This document shows, piece after piece, positions 22,192 to 34,154 of a stretch of DNA of 64,000 nt. The DNA is from Pyxicephalus adspersus (taxonomy: Eukaryota; Chordata; Amphibia; Anura; Pyxicephalidae). Every line of letters begins with the position of its first letter. Position 1 is the stretch's first letter. The DNA lies in assembly GCF_032062135.1 (NCBI RefSeq), contig NC_092869.1, positions 47,040,163-47,104,162 of the forward strand, in the 5' to 3' direction. Made by a program: the position numbers and the translations under genes. The notes under the pieces were generated by a model that saw nothing but the letters and a program-made list of their open reading frames with translations, did no database searches and had not been told where the DNA came from.

Positions 22192-22857
22192 CCCCAGATC
22201 ATAACACTGCCCCCACAGGCATAGCGCTGCATCCATAGGCACCCCAGAAAATAAGTCTGCCCCTACAGGTACCCCAGATCATAACACTGCCCCCACAGGC
22301 ATAGCACTGGATCCATAGGCACCCCAGAAAATAAATATGCTCCTACAGGTACTCCAGATCATAACACTGCCCCCACAGGCACCCCAGATCATAGTGCTGC
22401 ATCCAATGGCACCCCAGAAAAAAACACTGCCCCTATAGGTACCCCAGATCCTAACATTGCCCCCATAGGCCCCCAAAACCATAGCACTGCCTCCACAAGC
22501 ACCCCAAATTATAACAATACCCCCCACACACCTCAGATCATAACACTGCCCCCACAGGCACCCCAGATCATAGTGCTGCATCCATTGACACCCCAGAAAA
22601 AAAACTCCCCCAACAGGTACCCCAGATAATAATACTGTCCCCACAGGTACCCCAGATCATAACACTGCCCCCATAGACACCCCAGATAATAATACTATCC
22701 CCACAAGCAATCCAGATCATAACACTGCCCCCACAGACACCCCAAATCACAACAATGCCTCCCACATACCCCAGATCATAACACCGCCCCCACAGGCACC
22801 CAAGATCATAACACTGCCCCCGGGGGCACCCCAGATTATAGGACTGCCCCCACAGGC
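22192..22857 (-). repeat. 30-bp minisatellite growing out of Tc1 transposase (array B)
   Basis: About 22 units of a 30-bp sequence, directly continuous with the transposase relic; the first unit is the VMIWG codons of that gene. Minus-strand unit translation is VMIWGACGGS. Many units alternate in a higher-order pattern: a standard unit (cagatcataacactgccccc), a variant with atagcgctgcatccata, and a variant with ccagaaaataagtctgcccc. Because 30 is a multiple of three, a 121-codon minus-strand frame (22279-22644) survives by arithmetic rather than selection. The right edge ends acaggcttta, similar to array A. Confidence 0.9.
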
Positions 22858-24432
22858 TTTAGGAATTTTTTTGACTAGGTAGTGTCTAATGGTACAAGAA
22901 TTAAATAACACATAATTTTGACATTCGGGTAAAATGTATCTCTTTGACACCTTGAACAGAGCCATGTAGAGGGAGAGGGTGTAGTATTTGGGGGGAGGTG
23001 AAGAAATGTAAGTAGCCCCTTCCAAAATTACTTACATGCAATACCCATCAAGAATAAAATAAGATGAACGGGTATTTTATTTTTCTGCACTTTTAAACTG
23101 ACAAGCTTTGGGAAATGCATATACTCCAGAGATGTACTGCATATGTTTCTTTTAAATGTTGATTCTGCCCAGACATACACTTTATATGTCCTGATTATAT
23201 TAAATAAAGAAAATATGTACACAGTCATTATACATTCCCTTTAAGAGCCCATTGAGGAGAGCTTTTGATCTTTCCTGTTAATTCTGCAGGAAACAAAATA
23301 CACCAGACCAGAAGAAAAAAAATCAAATCAATGATAATGATGATATATGCAAATTACATGCAAATTGTACTCAGGTGGCTACTTTCATCTATACCATCAG
23401 AAGGTAATCTTTTATCTCTGTACAATGTATATGATTCTTTGTATCCTTTATTTATTTGTTTACTTATTATTTTTTTGACTGCTGAAAATCCAAATTAAAT
23501 AAAAGTGACTGTGGTAATCAACTAAGTCTTCAATAACCAGTGTCGGGGTCCTGTGGTTCTCCTGTAAGTGCAGGGATGTCCTCTTTGTTGCTACAATTTC
23601 CTCTCTGCAAAATCTGCTGACCACAGCCCGAAACCCCGAGCTTTCCATATACTCCAATGACAAAGGACATTGTTGGGCATTGACCAAGTCTACTTGATTA
23701 CAATTTAAAGGACCCCCTGGGTGCTGTGCAGTATATTGTGCAGATTTCGGGTCCCTAGAGGTGGTGACTGTGTTAGTTTTCTTTTTTTTTTGGTTCCCCC
23801 TTTATTTTTGCTGTTGTTCTCTGAGAGTTCGAATGCTCAGCCATTGCACATTGCACCATGTGTAGAGGAGCGCTGTCATGACCTTGTCTGCTTATTTGCT
23901 GGGGGGAGAGGGTAACCCCCATCATAACGTGCTCAAACATACCTTCACTGTGACAACTGGTCCTTCAAGGTCCCCCTTGTAGCCCCAAATGTATTTGCAT
24001 ATGCACTAGGGGTGACGTTTTGTTACCACCATGAGTTCACAGGTATTGTTAAACTTTTACGGTTCACCATTTACAAGAACATACGAGTTGAATGGGAGTA
24101 TTTTTTTTTTTATAACGTCAATGAGTATGCTGCTGGGATCTGGTTGATAATGTACATAGTGGATACAGTTTACATTGGCTGAAAGCTGTTAAGGGTGCCA
24201 CCCCTATCAGCCAACAGCCGAAAAGAACATTTCAGACCAACTGTAAGTAGTGTTGGCGTTATTTTAAATTGGCAACTTGGATCCTAACGAATACTCATAT
24301 ATTCACAGTAAATGGGTTCTTGAATATTATAGAATGTTCATCAGATCCAAAGCGAACCAATTAGGGCCAAGACTGAGGCCATGCTCACCCATTATTAATA
24401 AGCAGCCCTCCTCACGTTACATGGCAATAAAC
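22858..24432. other. No gene seen
   Basis: Unique sequence. The stretch 23530-23760 is somewhat richer in GC (ggggtcctgtggttctcctg) but shows no coding or repeat signature. A T-run lies near 23781. Confidence 0.3.
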
Positions 24433-24465
24433 CTGATGAAGGGCCCCTTAATGGGGTGAAACTAT
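24433..24465 (+). repeat. Hammerhead-like motif, degenerate
   Basis: CTGATGAA with the canonical U7, a CCCC/GGGG stem (24444-24447 with 24453-24456) closed by an A:T pair as in the copy at 40418, then GAAAC. Stem III is absent (TATC follows). Preceded by AATAAA. Part of the same dispersed set. Confidence 0.4.
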
Positions 24466-24599
24466 CAACTATCAACTCTTTTTGGGGAGGAGGGGGGCAT
24501 AGTTACATTTTTAAATGTTGCTTCCACAATATACTAAAAAATTCACCTATAAAAAATCCCTTCCCTCCTGCTCTCTCCCAACATTGACTGCTAAATTAC

Positions 24600-25265
24600 A
24601 GGTGTGACTTCATTCTGCGGAAGAAGATCTGCGTTGCAAATCCTTCACATTTTTATTGTCTACCAAATTGTAACTATGCAGCTGGTGGCGATCAACCTTG
24701 AATGTTTGAACATTCTGACAGACAATACGGGAAGGATGTTGCTGTGGCAACGGCAGGTAAAGGTTTACTCTGATCAAAGCACCTGCATCACATCTCCAGG
24801 ATCTTTGAATCAGCAAGAAGCAAAATGGACGGAACATTTTCAATCAAAGAGATGCTGCACAACCAATGCAAACAAAGAATGCTATTTCCTTTTTGCCTGA
24901 TGTTTAAAAAAGAAAAAAACAAACAAAAAAAAAAGGTAATACAGCCTGATTAGTATTTAGGATGGGGCATCAGAGGGGCCCCTGGCTCCCTGTCCTGCAG
25001 TAGCTGCACCAATTAGCACATGATGCATTTTGCAAGTGCTGCGCCTGTCATTTGGTCGCTTTCCCGAGCTCAGATTTTTTTTTTCTTGCACCACAAAGGG
25101 AAAGAGAAGAAAATAAAATAAAAACAAAAAGTCATGTATGCAAAAAACAATACAGTGACTGTAAATCTCAGGATGACATGGAGCTGGGCTGGCAGACTAC
25201 TTTCTGATTAAAACTGCATGAAGCAAACAGATGTTAGCTAGCGGCACAGACGTGGGCCGCCTACA
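24600..25265. promoter_or_regulatory. Cluster of candidate conserved non-coding elements
   Basis: Three complex repeat-free blocks: 24600-24900 (containing an RFX-type site, ttcaatcaaagagatgctgc and accaatgcaaacaaagaatg), 24955-25075 (accaattagcacatgatgca and cgcctgtcatttggtcgc) and 25140-25265 (agctagcggcacagacgtgg). POU/SOX-, homeodomain- and E-box-like words are dense. Frames of 77 and 98 codons overlap on opposite strands and are not convincing. Confidence 0.4.
24738..24751. promoter_or_regulatory. RFX-type X-box
   Basis: GTTGCTGTGGCAAC: two half-sites GTTGC and GCAAC inverted around a short spacer, matching the symmetric RFX consensus (GTTGCC-ATGG-CAAC type) closely. RFX sites drive ciliary and some neural genes. 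Located in a candidate enhancer. Confidence 0.6.
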
Positions 25266-26859
25266 AAGCAGGGGCAGAGCCCTTTGTTGCTGAGCAGAAT
25301 TATTATATCTTTTATAAGTTACATTGTATGGATGGAATTTATAGAAAAGAGCCAGGTTAAAGGGCGGCTACAGCTACACAGATACATACATGGGAGTGAT
25401 GTGTTAAGAAATCCTTGCAATTCTCCCTTTGTGATCTTTGCGCGTCAATAAAACCAAAAACATACAATTTTACATTTGTTTTGTTTTAATGATATTTATA
25501 AATATTTGTCCCTTACGTTACATTTTCAGTTAGTCCCTATAATTCTCTTTTAACCTTTGCAGACAGCTTCATATCCTTCAGGCCTGTGGCTACAACTCAT
25601 GCTCCGTGTCTTTGTTTGTAGCCACCCTATTGTGCTGTAGAAAGCTGAGGCTAACACCCCCCCCCCCATCTCCATGATACACAATGCAAGGAATCATGGG
25701 ACTTGATTATCTTATAGGCAGGACGCTGACATTGCAGCTATTCTGTTGCCCTCTAGTGTTCGGGTAAAATAAATGAAAACCACCAGCAGCCTGTACACAC
25801 AGAGTGACTGCATTAATCAGCAATTTTATGTAAGAAAATTGATTACTCTTATATGACTGTGGGCTTGATGCTCTGTAATCATTTTTAGAGGGTTCCTGCA
25901 GATTGGGTTCCATTGATCTTTTTTCTGATGAAGAACATAAGAACAGGAATCTTATAGTACAGAATTTAAAGAAAGGGAGGAGGAGAGGTGAATCAATGAG
26001 GAGGTTTGGTGCAATTAATCAGGTCTAACGCATTTTAGATGAAACTACTGTGATAGGATTTGCAAACCCCTATAAAAGGGTTCCTATAAAATACAAAAAA
26101 ATCTACTCTAACAAATGCTTATTACTTGCACCCAACCCCCTTGTGTTCATCTTTCGGGACTCCTTTAAATCTTTGTTTTTGCCAAAGCTCCTCAGGGGCT
26201 GGCACAGAAATGCTTTTACTTTTTATCTTACTCTTTTTTATCTTTACCCAAAGTTCATCAGAGATTAGCAGGGACTTTTTTTTTTTAAATAAATCACTCA
26301 GTTTTCCTGTACCCACCATAGCGATGAGCTTACTCATATATAGAGAAATGGAAGAGCTCCAACACTTCCCAGGTGAGTCAAAATTTGGCCATCTTGGCTC
26401 TGCATTTGGGCATTGAAGAGACACAAAAAGCTGTACAGGAATACACAGTCACCCATAACCATCTGTCATGCCAGTTATCTCGCTTCAATACATGTGAGTG
26501 ACTGATCTGCATGCAACCATTGAAGCTCCTAAGCTCCACGCTTGTTTAAGGCCAATGACTCAGAAAGTATTGGTTCCCAAATGGGCCAACAGGTTTTAGA
26601 GTGGGGCAAATTGGACAAATGCCCAGGTTACCCAGCTTCCATATGCTGGAATAGAAGGGTAATACTGCTGCACATGTGGCACCCCTTCCATATATTTCCC
26701 CATGGCTCCGTGTTGACTAAAACCATCCTTATATCCCAAGGATCAATATTTCCAACAATGGCATCATGCTTATTTCCTTTAAGTCAAGTTGTCATAATTC
26801 AATGCTTTCTTTTAATTTTAGATTGCGGCTTTGCGTGATGTCTCTGTACCTATATATTA
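25266..26859. other. No gene seen
   Basis: Unique sequence with a C-run at 25660-25669. A pair of opposite-strand frames at 26122-26424 are shadows of each other. No repeats classified. Confidence 0.3.
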
Positions 26860-27170
26860 AAGTTCTCATTAATTCCACCTACCGGCTCTCAATTAGGTTC
26901 TTTCATGAGCAAACACAAAGCTGGAGTTTTTCGACGGTACAAATTCAGCCCTTAAAACCTCATTACTTAGTCATGGGCACAATACATCGTCATATCAGAA
27001 GTTTCGCCTTCTCTAAAATTACAGGAGCAGCAACTCACTCTGTTAATTGATCTTTTCATTTCGCCTCTCAGCTCTGCAAAGTTGCTGGGATATAATTTGT
27101 TAGATTTCAAATTAATATGAATTATTTATCCCATCCTGAGCCCTAATGCCAGACTATTCCAGATGAAATG
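26860..27170. promoter_or_regulatory. Candidate conserved non-coding element
   Basis: Very homeodomain-rich, repeat-free block: ttctcattaattccacctac, ctctcaattaggttctttca, ctctgttaattgatctttt, ctctgcaaagttgctggg and caaattaatatgaattattt. The texture is typical of developmental enhancers. Conservation untested. Confidence 0.4.
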
Positions 27171-27965
27171 ACCCTTGATAACATTCTCCCAAAAACACCT
27201 TTTACATTCTTTCTTTTTACATATTCAGCGGGAAACTCGCGGTTTGCAAACAGTGAATGGATTCCATAAAATAGATGCAAAGTCCGATTAAGAAATAGCT
27301 CAATGTGGTGCCTCATCACATCTCCCAGGGTGAATCTCTCAGGGTGAATCACAGGGTCATAATGCATAGACACATCTGGGAGACGGGGACACAGTGCTGT
27401 CATCCAATACCAGGCAATGACCATTATGGAAGGATCACCAGGGATTATTTTAATAAAAGCTGAAAATTTATAAACTTAAAAAATTACAATATGGTAAGGA
27501 ATATAAAAGATTTTAGTGATTAGGTTTGCATCCAATTTAAAACGGGTGTGATGGCATATATCATTTTTTTTATATCCAATGAAGTGTGACTTCTTGGCAC
27601 ATGAAAAAAAAGTTAAACAAGCGTAAATATTTATAAAGCAGTAAATATGAAATTCACCAAACATTTACTGCATGTGAATCTTTCAGGTTCATGCGTTTTA
27701 AATGTAAAGAATATATTGACCACTAGTGCATGTTTGGTAAAGGTAACATTCACTCTTTTTTAAATATACCCCAATAATACTGATTGGTCAATATAGGCAG
27801 CAAATTCTATTACTATCCTTTTTTTTTTTTTTACTGAAACCATTGCTCAGCCAGATTTGTTTTTAGTGTTGCATAAAATGGGGAAAGGTCCTTGTTATAG
27901 AGTTATGGGAATTCCAGAAGTTTAATATTGTCACTAGATACACCACCAATAACTTTTACAAAAAA
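27171..27965. other. No gene seen
   Basis: AT-rich unique sequence, T-run near 27820. A 93-codon minus-strand frame at 27143-27424 has no recognisable domain. Confidence 0.3.
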
Positions 27966-28006
<41 letters not shown>

Positions 28007-28069
28007 ATGTACAGCGCTGCGTAATATGTTGGCGCTATATAAATCCTGTTTAATAATAATAATAATAAT

Positions 28070-28102
<33 letters not shown>
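27966..28102 (+). repeat. L2-type tail between TA and TAA microsatellites
   Basis: A TA array (27966-28003), then the SINE/L2 tail aatgtacagcgctgcgtaat and ttggcgctatataaatcctg, then TAA repeats (28050-28075) changing to TA (to 28102). The TAA run is the normal tail of this family and probably seeded the microsatellite. Confidence 0.9.
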
Positions 28103-28104
<2 letters not shown>

Positions 28105-28284
28105 GTTACATACCCGCAGCAAAGTTCCATGTTTGGTGAATGTTTCATGTTTGCTGGACCTGGTTTGATTTTAACATGAACCAATGTTGATGGTGATGGC
28201 GGTGAGGGCAGCGTTTTCATTGACTGGTAGTTGTCAGGAGTCAACAATCATCAGATAATGGAAATGCTGCCCTTTGGGTATCCT

Positions 28285-28578
28285 AAGGGCCAATTCACAC
28301 TGGAAGTGAGGTTGTGGTGTATTTACTATTTACCACTTCCTCATGGCAGAAAACAATGGCGCTTGGGGAGGCGCCACACTTAACAAACCCCTGTGGCAGC
28401 CCCATATGGAATGAATGGGGGCTGTGGTAAGCGGTACTAGTATTGCTCACTGCCACCCGCTGTCACATGTGCAGTTCTTTTTGAACCAGCGCTGTCGTAC
28501 TAGTGTGTGGCTCGGGTGGCTGCTAAGGTTCCAGCCTAGGGGAGTCATGCAAAATTGCACAGGTGTGAACCTGCCTTA
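28285..28578. mobile_element. MITE with TTCACAC inverted ends
   Basis: Left end aagggccaattcacactgg; right end, inverted, taaggcaggttcacacct. About 294 bp, no coding capacity. Internal sequence is GC-richer (cgcttggggaggcgccacac, tgccacccgctgtcacatg) with partial inner palindromes. Target duplication is unclear, so the superfamily is not assigned. Confidence 0.65.
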
Positions 28579-28748
28579 ATATTGTCTACCTTGTTGTAGA
28601 ACAGATCTGAATGTCAGAGGTTTGGATTGATTTTGCCCTCAATCTGAACACAAACAGTCTTTCGTGGTTGTGTTAATTTTTTTCCCTCTTTTTTTTATTT
28701 GGCAATCCATCCAGTAACACACTTCATTCCTAAGGTGGCAACATTCAA

Positions 28749-29180
28749 TTAAAGTGGAACTGTACTCGTGGTGAGCATCTGCCATAATCAGCAAGTACGT
28801 ACCATGATTATACCAGCACAGCCTTATCTGTGTGCAGCTTCCCTGCAGCGATGACGGCTCCAGGATCCTTGCATCCTAGGAAGCCGCCATCTTCACCTTC
28901 AAATCCAATATCTAGCTGTAAAGAGAACCTTTGGTTATTGGATAGCCATTGGTGACACAACGCATGTGTATTGAGTAGGAGTTACATTGTCCCTGGCTAC
29001 CAGGTCTGTATACAGCACTGCTGCTAACATAGCTGAGCCCTACACAGCACCATGAAATGTATGGCTAAAACAAAAAGTCACCGGGATCCAGGGACCTATT
29101 ATTTACACAAAAGAATCATTGCATGTTTCCTATAACAATTAGCACTATCTCCTGGTGATTTTATGTTCAGTTTGCTCTAA
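28749..29180. mobile_element. Possible TTAA-type MITE, decayed
   Basis: Left end ttaaagtggaactgtactcg; right end inverted is ttagagcaaactgaac, similar to the left end at 18740 (ttaaagcaaactaaaa). The right TTAA is lost. Tentative. Confidence 0.3.
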
Positions 29181-29829
29181 CTATTGTATTAATGGAGGAA
29201 GTTCTGTTGCCATCTTTGGACAGGAATTGCATTAGTATTATGAATTTTCTCCCTGTCACCACTGATCTATACCATGGGGGTAAAGTGAAATCATGAATGA
29301 AGATAGAAGATCAATTTTCTTTCTTTTAACGTGGTTGGAATAAGAATTGAAATAAGATTTACCCAAGGTTAATATCACTGTGCTTCTTGACAGTCATGCT
29401 GTGCAACCTAGGGGTCCTCAGAGGTGTTATGTCTATTGGAGTACATATGTAAGGACATATTTTTCCTGTCTGATATAAGATGTGGCATACATGTTTACAG
29501 TCCTGGTAGACCACATTCACAAGCAAGAAGACATCCTAAATGTCAGATTCTCTGCATTGTATTCTAAAGCCACCAGCTGAGAGTTTCAGCATCATGACAT
29601 GACAATATCCTCTACAGCCATGTCTCCAAAAATGAAAACCAAACACGTGCCATCATGACCTTTATTTGCTGCTTTAACCATTGCCAATAACCCTGAATCA
29701 TGCCCTTAAAACATTGCACAATTCTTCCACGGCAGAAGTTGAAGATTGTTCATAGCATGACATCATTTTATGTATATTTATATCTCGCTAAGAACATACC
29801 CTTATTGATCACTTCCCTTCATTTAGACA
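29181..29829. other. No gene seen
   Basis: Unique sequence with no recognised element. Confidence 0.3.
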
Positions 29830-30080
29830 CCAATCAATAACGGAAGATCTTGCAGATACCTCTCCTCATTAAGGGGCCGTTCTGCCTTAGCAAAATGTTT
29901 AATAAACCGGCCCTGATAAACCAAAGCTGCAAATTATGTCTCTCTGTATCTGCCTGTACCCAAGTGTGCAATTAAACAAGTTTATTTTTCACCGGCACAA
30001 TCAGCAGCTACTGACGGTGCAAATCTAAGCACAGGAATTGAACATCCATATTTCAAGGCATCGACTAACAAAGGTGAAAC
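29830..30080. promoter_or_regulatory. Candidate conserved non-coding element
   Basis: Complex repeat-free block: accaatcaataacggaagat, ctcctcattaaggggccgtt, accggccctgataaaccaaa, aagtgtgcaattaaacaagt and caccggcacaatcagcagct. Retained CpG and many ATTA and HNF/FOX-like words. Texture-based. Confidence 0.4.
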
Positions 30081-30711
30081 ACATACAGATTTTCCACATA
30101 GATAACAAGATCCATTTATATTCCTGGGCTCCTAATCTAAATAAACGGTTAGGGTAAGGATCCAGGGTAAAAAACAAAGACACTCATTGCAAATCTACTC
30201 CATCGAATGTTTCGGGGGAAAACATCTACAAAATATTCCTGTTCCCCAGTATACTAGTAGGGAAAGGATCCTTTATCCTCATTGTTAATTTCTTTACATG
30301 CTGTAAAAATAAATCTATCGCACATACACAGGCCCCTGATAACCTTCATTTGAGGTTTAATTTGCCAGAGGGCAAAAAGTGAAGGGAACAATTGGAATTT
30401 TCAATCTAGACAATGACATCAGTGACATAATTGTAACAATGCACTGCATTATTTGCTCAATGAGATGGAGTTGTAGAGGTAACTGGGTTAAAAATGGCAC
30501 CAAGTCCATCGAGATCAACAAATAGGAATAGAAAAGAAAAAACTCATGGCACATAGTCCAGTTTTGCTCTGACAGAGAAAACAATTTGCTCCTGATCCAC
30601 TATGACAATCGGATAATGTCTGGATCCGGGTGTCACTCAAAGGGAAAGAGACTTCCCCCATAGTGATGTCATGATGCCAGAGCCCATCCACTCTCTTATC
30701 ACAGGTCTGAG
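30081..30711. other. No gene seen
   Basis: Unique sequence; right part (from about 30550) may already belong to the hAT-like element that ends near 30810, but the left border was not found. Confidence 0.3.
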
Positions 30712-30806
30712 CCAAGCGGGGTCCTTTTTCTGACCCCGCTTGGGGGTGCCAAAGCCGCAGACCACCAAAATGTTTGGAACCACCAGTTGGCGACCACGGT
30801 CTATTC
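30712..30806. mobile_element. hAT-like end with strong hairpin
   Basis: A perfect 12-bp hairpin (30712-30723 with 30732-30743; ccaagcggggtc, 8-base loop) precedes ccaccagttggcgaccacgg, which inverted reads like a hAT terminus (cgtggtcgccaactggtgg). Only this one end is recognised, so the copy is truncated or its other end has decayed. Confidence 0.5.
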
Positions 30807-31338
30807 CACGTTTTCACATTACCTTACTACAGTGATATGTTTAAACATTGGAAGTATTTGAAAAGATCGAGCAGAGTTCATAGAGAATGGAAGGGGGTCA
30901 CAAAAGCACAAGAAAAAGGGTGACCAGCTGAGCAACATGAAAATTTTTCAATATACAGAATGGCACAAGCTGAACCAGTTACAGACAACCTTGGGTGATT
31001 TGTATGATCTGTGACTTACACAAATTCAACGTTTGCTGTTATGTATCTGGAAATGTGCACTGCCTTGGCCCGGGTTGCCCTCCTGGAGCTTTCTGTCTCT
31101 GTTTGCCAAGTTTATTGGGACAATCTTTAAATTGTATGTTTATTGTTGCTCCACAATGATGGAGTACTCTAATTTCTATGCTAGATTTATGTTGTTTGAT
31201 AAATTGTTTGTTGAAATCTTTATATTATTTTCCATGTGTTGTTTTTTTGTATGGTTCAAAATATGTGTTAACAAATTTCAAACAGAAGCTTCTCGACCAA
31301 TTCTAAGCTTAAGAGACCCCACTTCCTAAATATTAGAT
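30807..31338. other. No gene seen
   Basis: Unique sequence; the 98-codon frame at 31033-31329 is hydrophobic and Phe/Cys-rich because of T-rich DNA and shows no domain. Confidence 0.3.
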
Positions 31339-31637
31339 CAGTGTTTCTTAAACTTTTTCTCAAATTTTTTTTATCATGTTTCTCAAACATGGGGGAACCC
31401 TTAACAAACTTTCAGGTCTTTAGGGAACCCCTGTTTTAATTATTATATCCACAGGTCACAGTATATTAGTGTGGTGGTAAGCGGGAAAAATTCCTCTTAC
31501 ATTGTTGGACATTGGGAAGAAAGTCACCCCCAAAGATAGCCAAAAAGATCATTGGTGTCACTTAGTCTGACATGAGAGTCACAAACTACTCAAGGAAGCC
31601 CCAGCAACCTCTGAAAGATCCCGGGTTGAAAACACTG
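31339..31637. mobile_element. hAT-type MITE, copy 2
   Basis: Ends cagtgtttcttaaa and gttgaaaacactg. Flanking 8-mers tattagat and cattaaaa agree at 5 of 8 positions, compatible with a decayed hAT target duplication. Same orientation and internal landmarks as copy 1 (aggtctttagggaacccc, ttcctcttacattg). Confidence 0.85.
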
Positions 31638-32420
31638 CATTAAAAGATCGGGCATTGGGCAAATCTATGCTGTCTATTGTTGCCTGCAGACACTGTTGTC
31701 AATAGATCTAAAGGATTTAGTTAGAATACTTGCTTCAGTTTCTATCAATGTCCCTGGTGCTGGGATCTATCTTTGTGTGTCATTCTGACCAATCTCCATA
31801 AAAACATAAATGCTCAGGCATGCCATGCATTTGCGTCTTCAAAGACCCTGCAAGTACAGTACATACTCCCTATCATTCTGTCAGTATTGCATAAAACTCT
31901 AAATGTCCTAATATGAGCTGGCAACAACCATCATTTATATCATATAATATAAACATATTGTCGGACCTTTCCAGCTTTATTTTTATGAAACCACTCAATC
32001 TTTCACAGTCACTTAATCCTCAAATCATAGGAAATAATTGTCTTGTAGTCCCAATATAAGTATTGGGAGGGCTAAAGGGACCCTTTGAGATAACATGGAG
32101 CTTCACCCTATTCACCAAGCTGTGATTTATTCCTTACAGAGTGAATTCTTTTAGCAACTAACTCCAATGTCTCTTATATTAAAAGGACAGAGTATCTGCA
32201 ATGTATTTTGTTGCTGATCCAGCTACTTCATTGGGTATGGTGGTTCCTTTACATAGAGAATTTTGGCGTCCTTTATAATATATATATGATATAAATCTTT
32301 CCTAAAAAGAGTAATTCTAATATCCACTAAACATTTTCTGATAAAGAATCATTGGCTACCATTTAAATATGTAGAATAATGGGTAAATTTTAGATTCATG
32401 GCTTTAGAAATAGACCACAT
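31638..32420. other. No gene seen
   Basis: Unique AT-rich sequence with no recognised element. Confidence 0.3.
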
Positions 32421-32600
32421 TGGGCCTGATTTATTACAGCTCTCGAAGACTGGAGAAGATAGACTATCATCAGCGAACCAGCAAACCTGGAGAGAGTTTC
32501 TTAAAAATCATTTCAATGTTTTTAATCCTGGACCAGATCTTTTCCAAGTTTTCTTGATCATCAAGGTTTCATCATGATTGTCTATCTCCTCCTTTTCTCC
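32421..32600. mobile_element. Foldback MITE family X, partly degraded
   Basis: Left end tgggcctgatttattacagc, then actggagaagatagactatc and aaccagcaaacctggag. The right half is recognisable only as ccaagttttcttgatcatca and gattgtctatctcctcc; the terminal gctttaataaatcagg part is missing. Confidence 0.75.
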
Positions 32601-33738
32601 CCATCTCCTTATACTTCCATTTTTGGTGGCCCTCTGAAGAAGTCAATTGACCATTAGTAGTAGACCACGCAGCATTTTTGAGTATGTATACAAGACCTAG
32701 TACTGCCCTTAAAGAGCAATTCAAGCCAAAACAAACATTTATTTAATTTTAGGAAACAGCAGGGAAAGGTTAGCACCCCATGTATAGATTTTGTGACTTT
32801 CTGTGTCCCATTGGAAAAAGTTATCTTTACATCCCCTGGAGCAAGAACAGTAGGTGGATAGAAAACTCCCAAAAGAAGAGGACAGTTGTTAACAAAACAG
32901 ACACCCCTATTGAAAGATTTTCTCTGTATCCTGTCATATGTATGCCCCAGTAATGTTTTCCCAAAGCCTATGATCATCATGAGAAGCAATGAGTGTGATC
33001 TGCTATATAAGGGACACAAAACAGCAATAAAAAGACAGAGGTGCAAACATTTTCAAACCACACCTAAAACTTAAAAAAAGGCACTGATTACATTTTAAAT
33101 AAAGTTGTCATGAAAACATTACTTGAGCTGCCACTTTTGGTCTTTTAGTAGTTTCCTTGATATAGATGGCTACCATACCTTCAGCTTACACCTTCAACAA
33201 ATATGGAGAAATAAAAGTCAGAGCAAGGTAAAAAATCAGAAATATCATATTTCCATATTAGAAGTATTGCTCTATGTTGGTGAACTATGAACAGCCAAGA
33301 AACCGGCATCTTCAGATATTCACCTGGCAGCCTATATGCTCCTCTCCAGACAGATGCATTTCAAATCACTGTAGGGCTCTCACTATCCTACCCATGGAAA
33401 TACAAAGCTTGGCATTGCAAAAGAAGAACCAAGCTGTGTTAAGGCTAACAATGTTTTTCTCAACTGTTATGTGCTCTGAAATAGGAGCAATTTTCTGAGT
33501 TGACTGCTGCTAAAGAAAATGTTCAATGGGGGGTCATATCTCTGTATCAATACACCGAATTCAAACACAAAATATTATGCTTCTGCAGAGATCGAGAGGG
33601 GATAATTTTTCTAAGGAAGAACCTTTAATACTCACTACCCACTAGTGAAAATATTTGATTTTCTTGGCATTACATTATGCAATTCCATAGGGATCACCTG
33701 GATAAAAAATAAAAACAGAGGGATGAAGCCCAAAGCAG
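32601..33738. other. No gene seen
   Basis: Unique sequence. A 130-codon minus-strand frame (32654-33046) is Cys- and Leu-rich without a recognisable domain and has no supporting splice context. Confidence 0.3.
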
Positions 33739-33967
33739 AATGGGTCTGATTTATTAAAGCTTTCCAGGCTTGGAGAAGATAGAGTATTTTAGGAGAATCA
33801 GGGTGATCAAGAATACTTGGAATGGATCTGGTCAAGGATTGAAAACATTGGCCAGATAATAGCAACTGATTTTAGGAAATCTATTCCAGGTTTGTTGGAT
33901 CACGCAGGTCCTCCCATTATAGTCTATCGTCTCCAGTCTTGGAGAGCTTTAATAAATCAGGTCCATT
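33739..33967. mobile_element. Foldback MITE family X, complete copy
   Basis: Near-palindromic. Left aatgggtctgatttattaaa and gcttggagaagatagagtat; right ctatcgtctccagtcttgga and gctttaataaatcaggtccatt. The arms run inward to about 90 bp each (tcagggtgatcaagaatact against ggtttgttggatcacgcagg). About 229 bp. No coding capacity. The best reference for the copies at 6205, 15999 and 32421. Confidence 0.85.
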
Positions 33968-34154
33968 GCATAGTACCTAAAGCTTAACATAAAGCTACAC
34001 TCCAGTTTGACAAGGAGACACTGCCATATATATTGACCCAATTTCCATCTTGGCATTTCTACACAGCTGTTTATACAGGATTGTAAATCTGAATGTATAC
34101 ATTGATTGTACTGGAGACAGAAAACAAGAGGTGCTGTAATAAACATTATACATA

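Noticed and set aside
22279..22644. 121-codon minus-strand frame of VMIWGACGGS-like repeats
   Set aside because: Open only because the 30-bp unit is a multiple of three; start and stop fall inside the array. Kept as a repeat, not a gene.
32654..33046. 130-codon minus-strand frame
   Set aside because: Composition follows base composition; no motif, and no splice sites that would make an exon.
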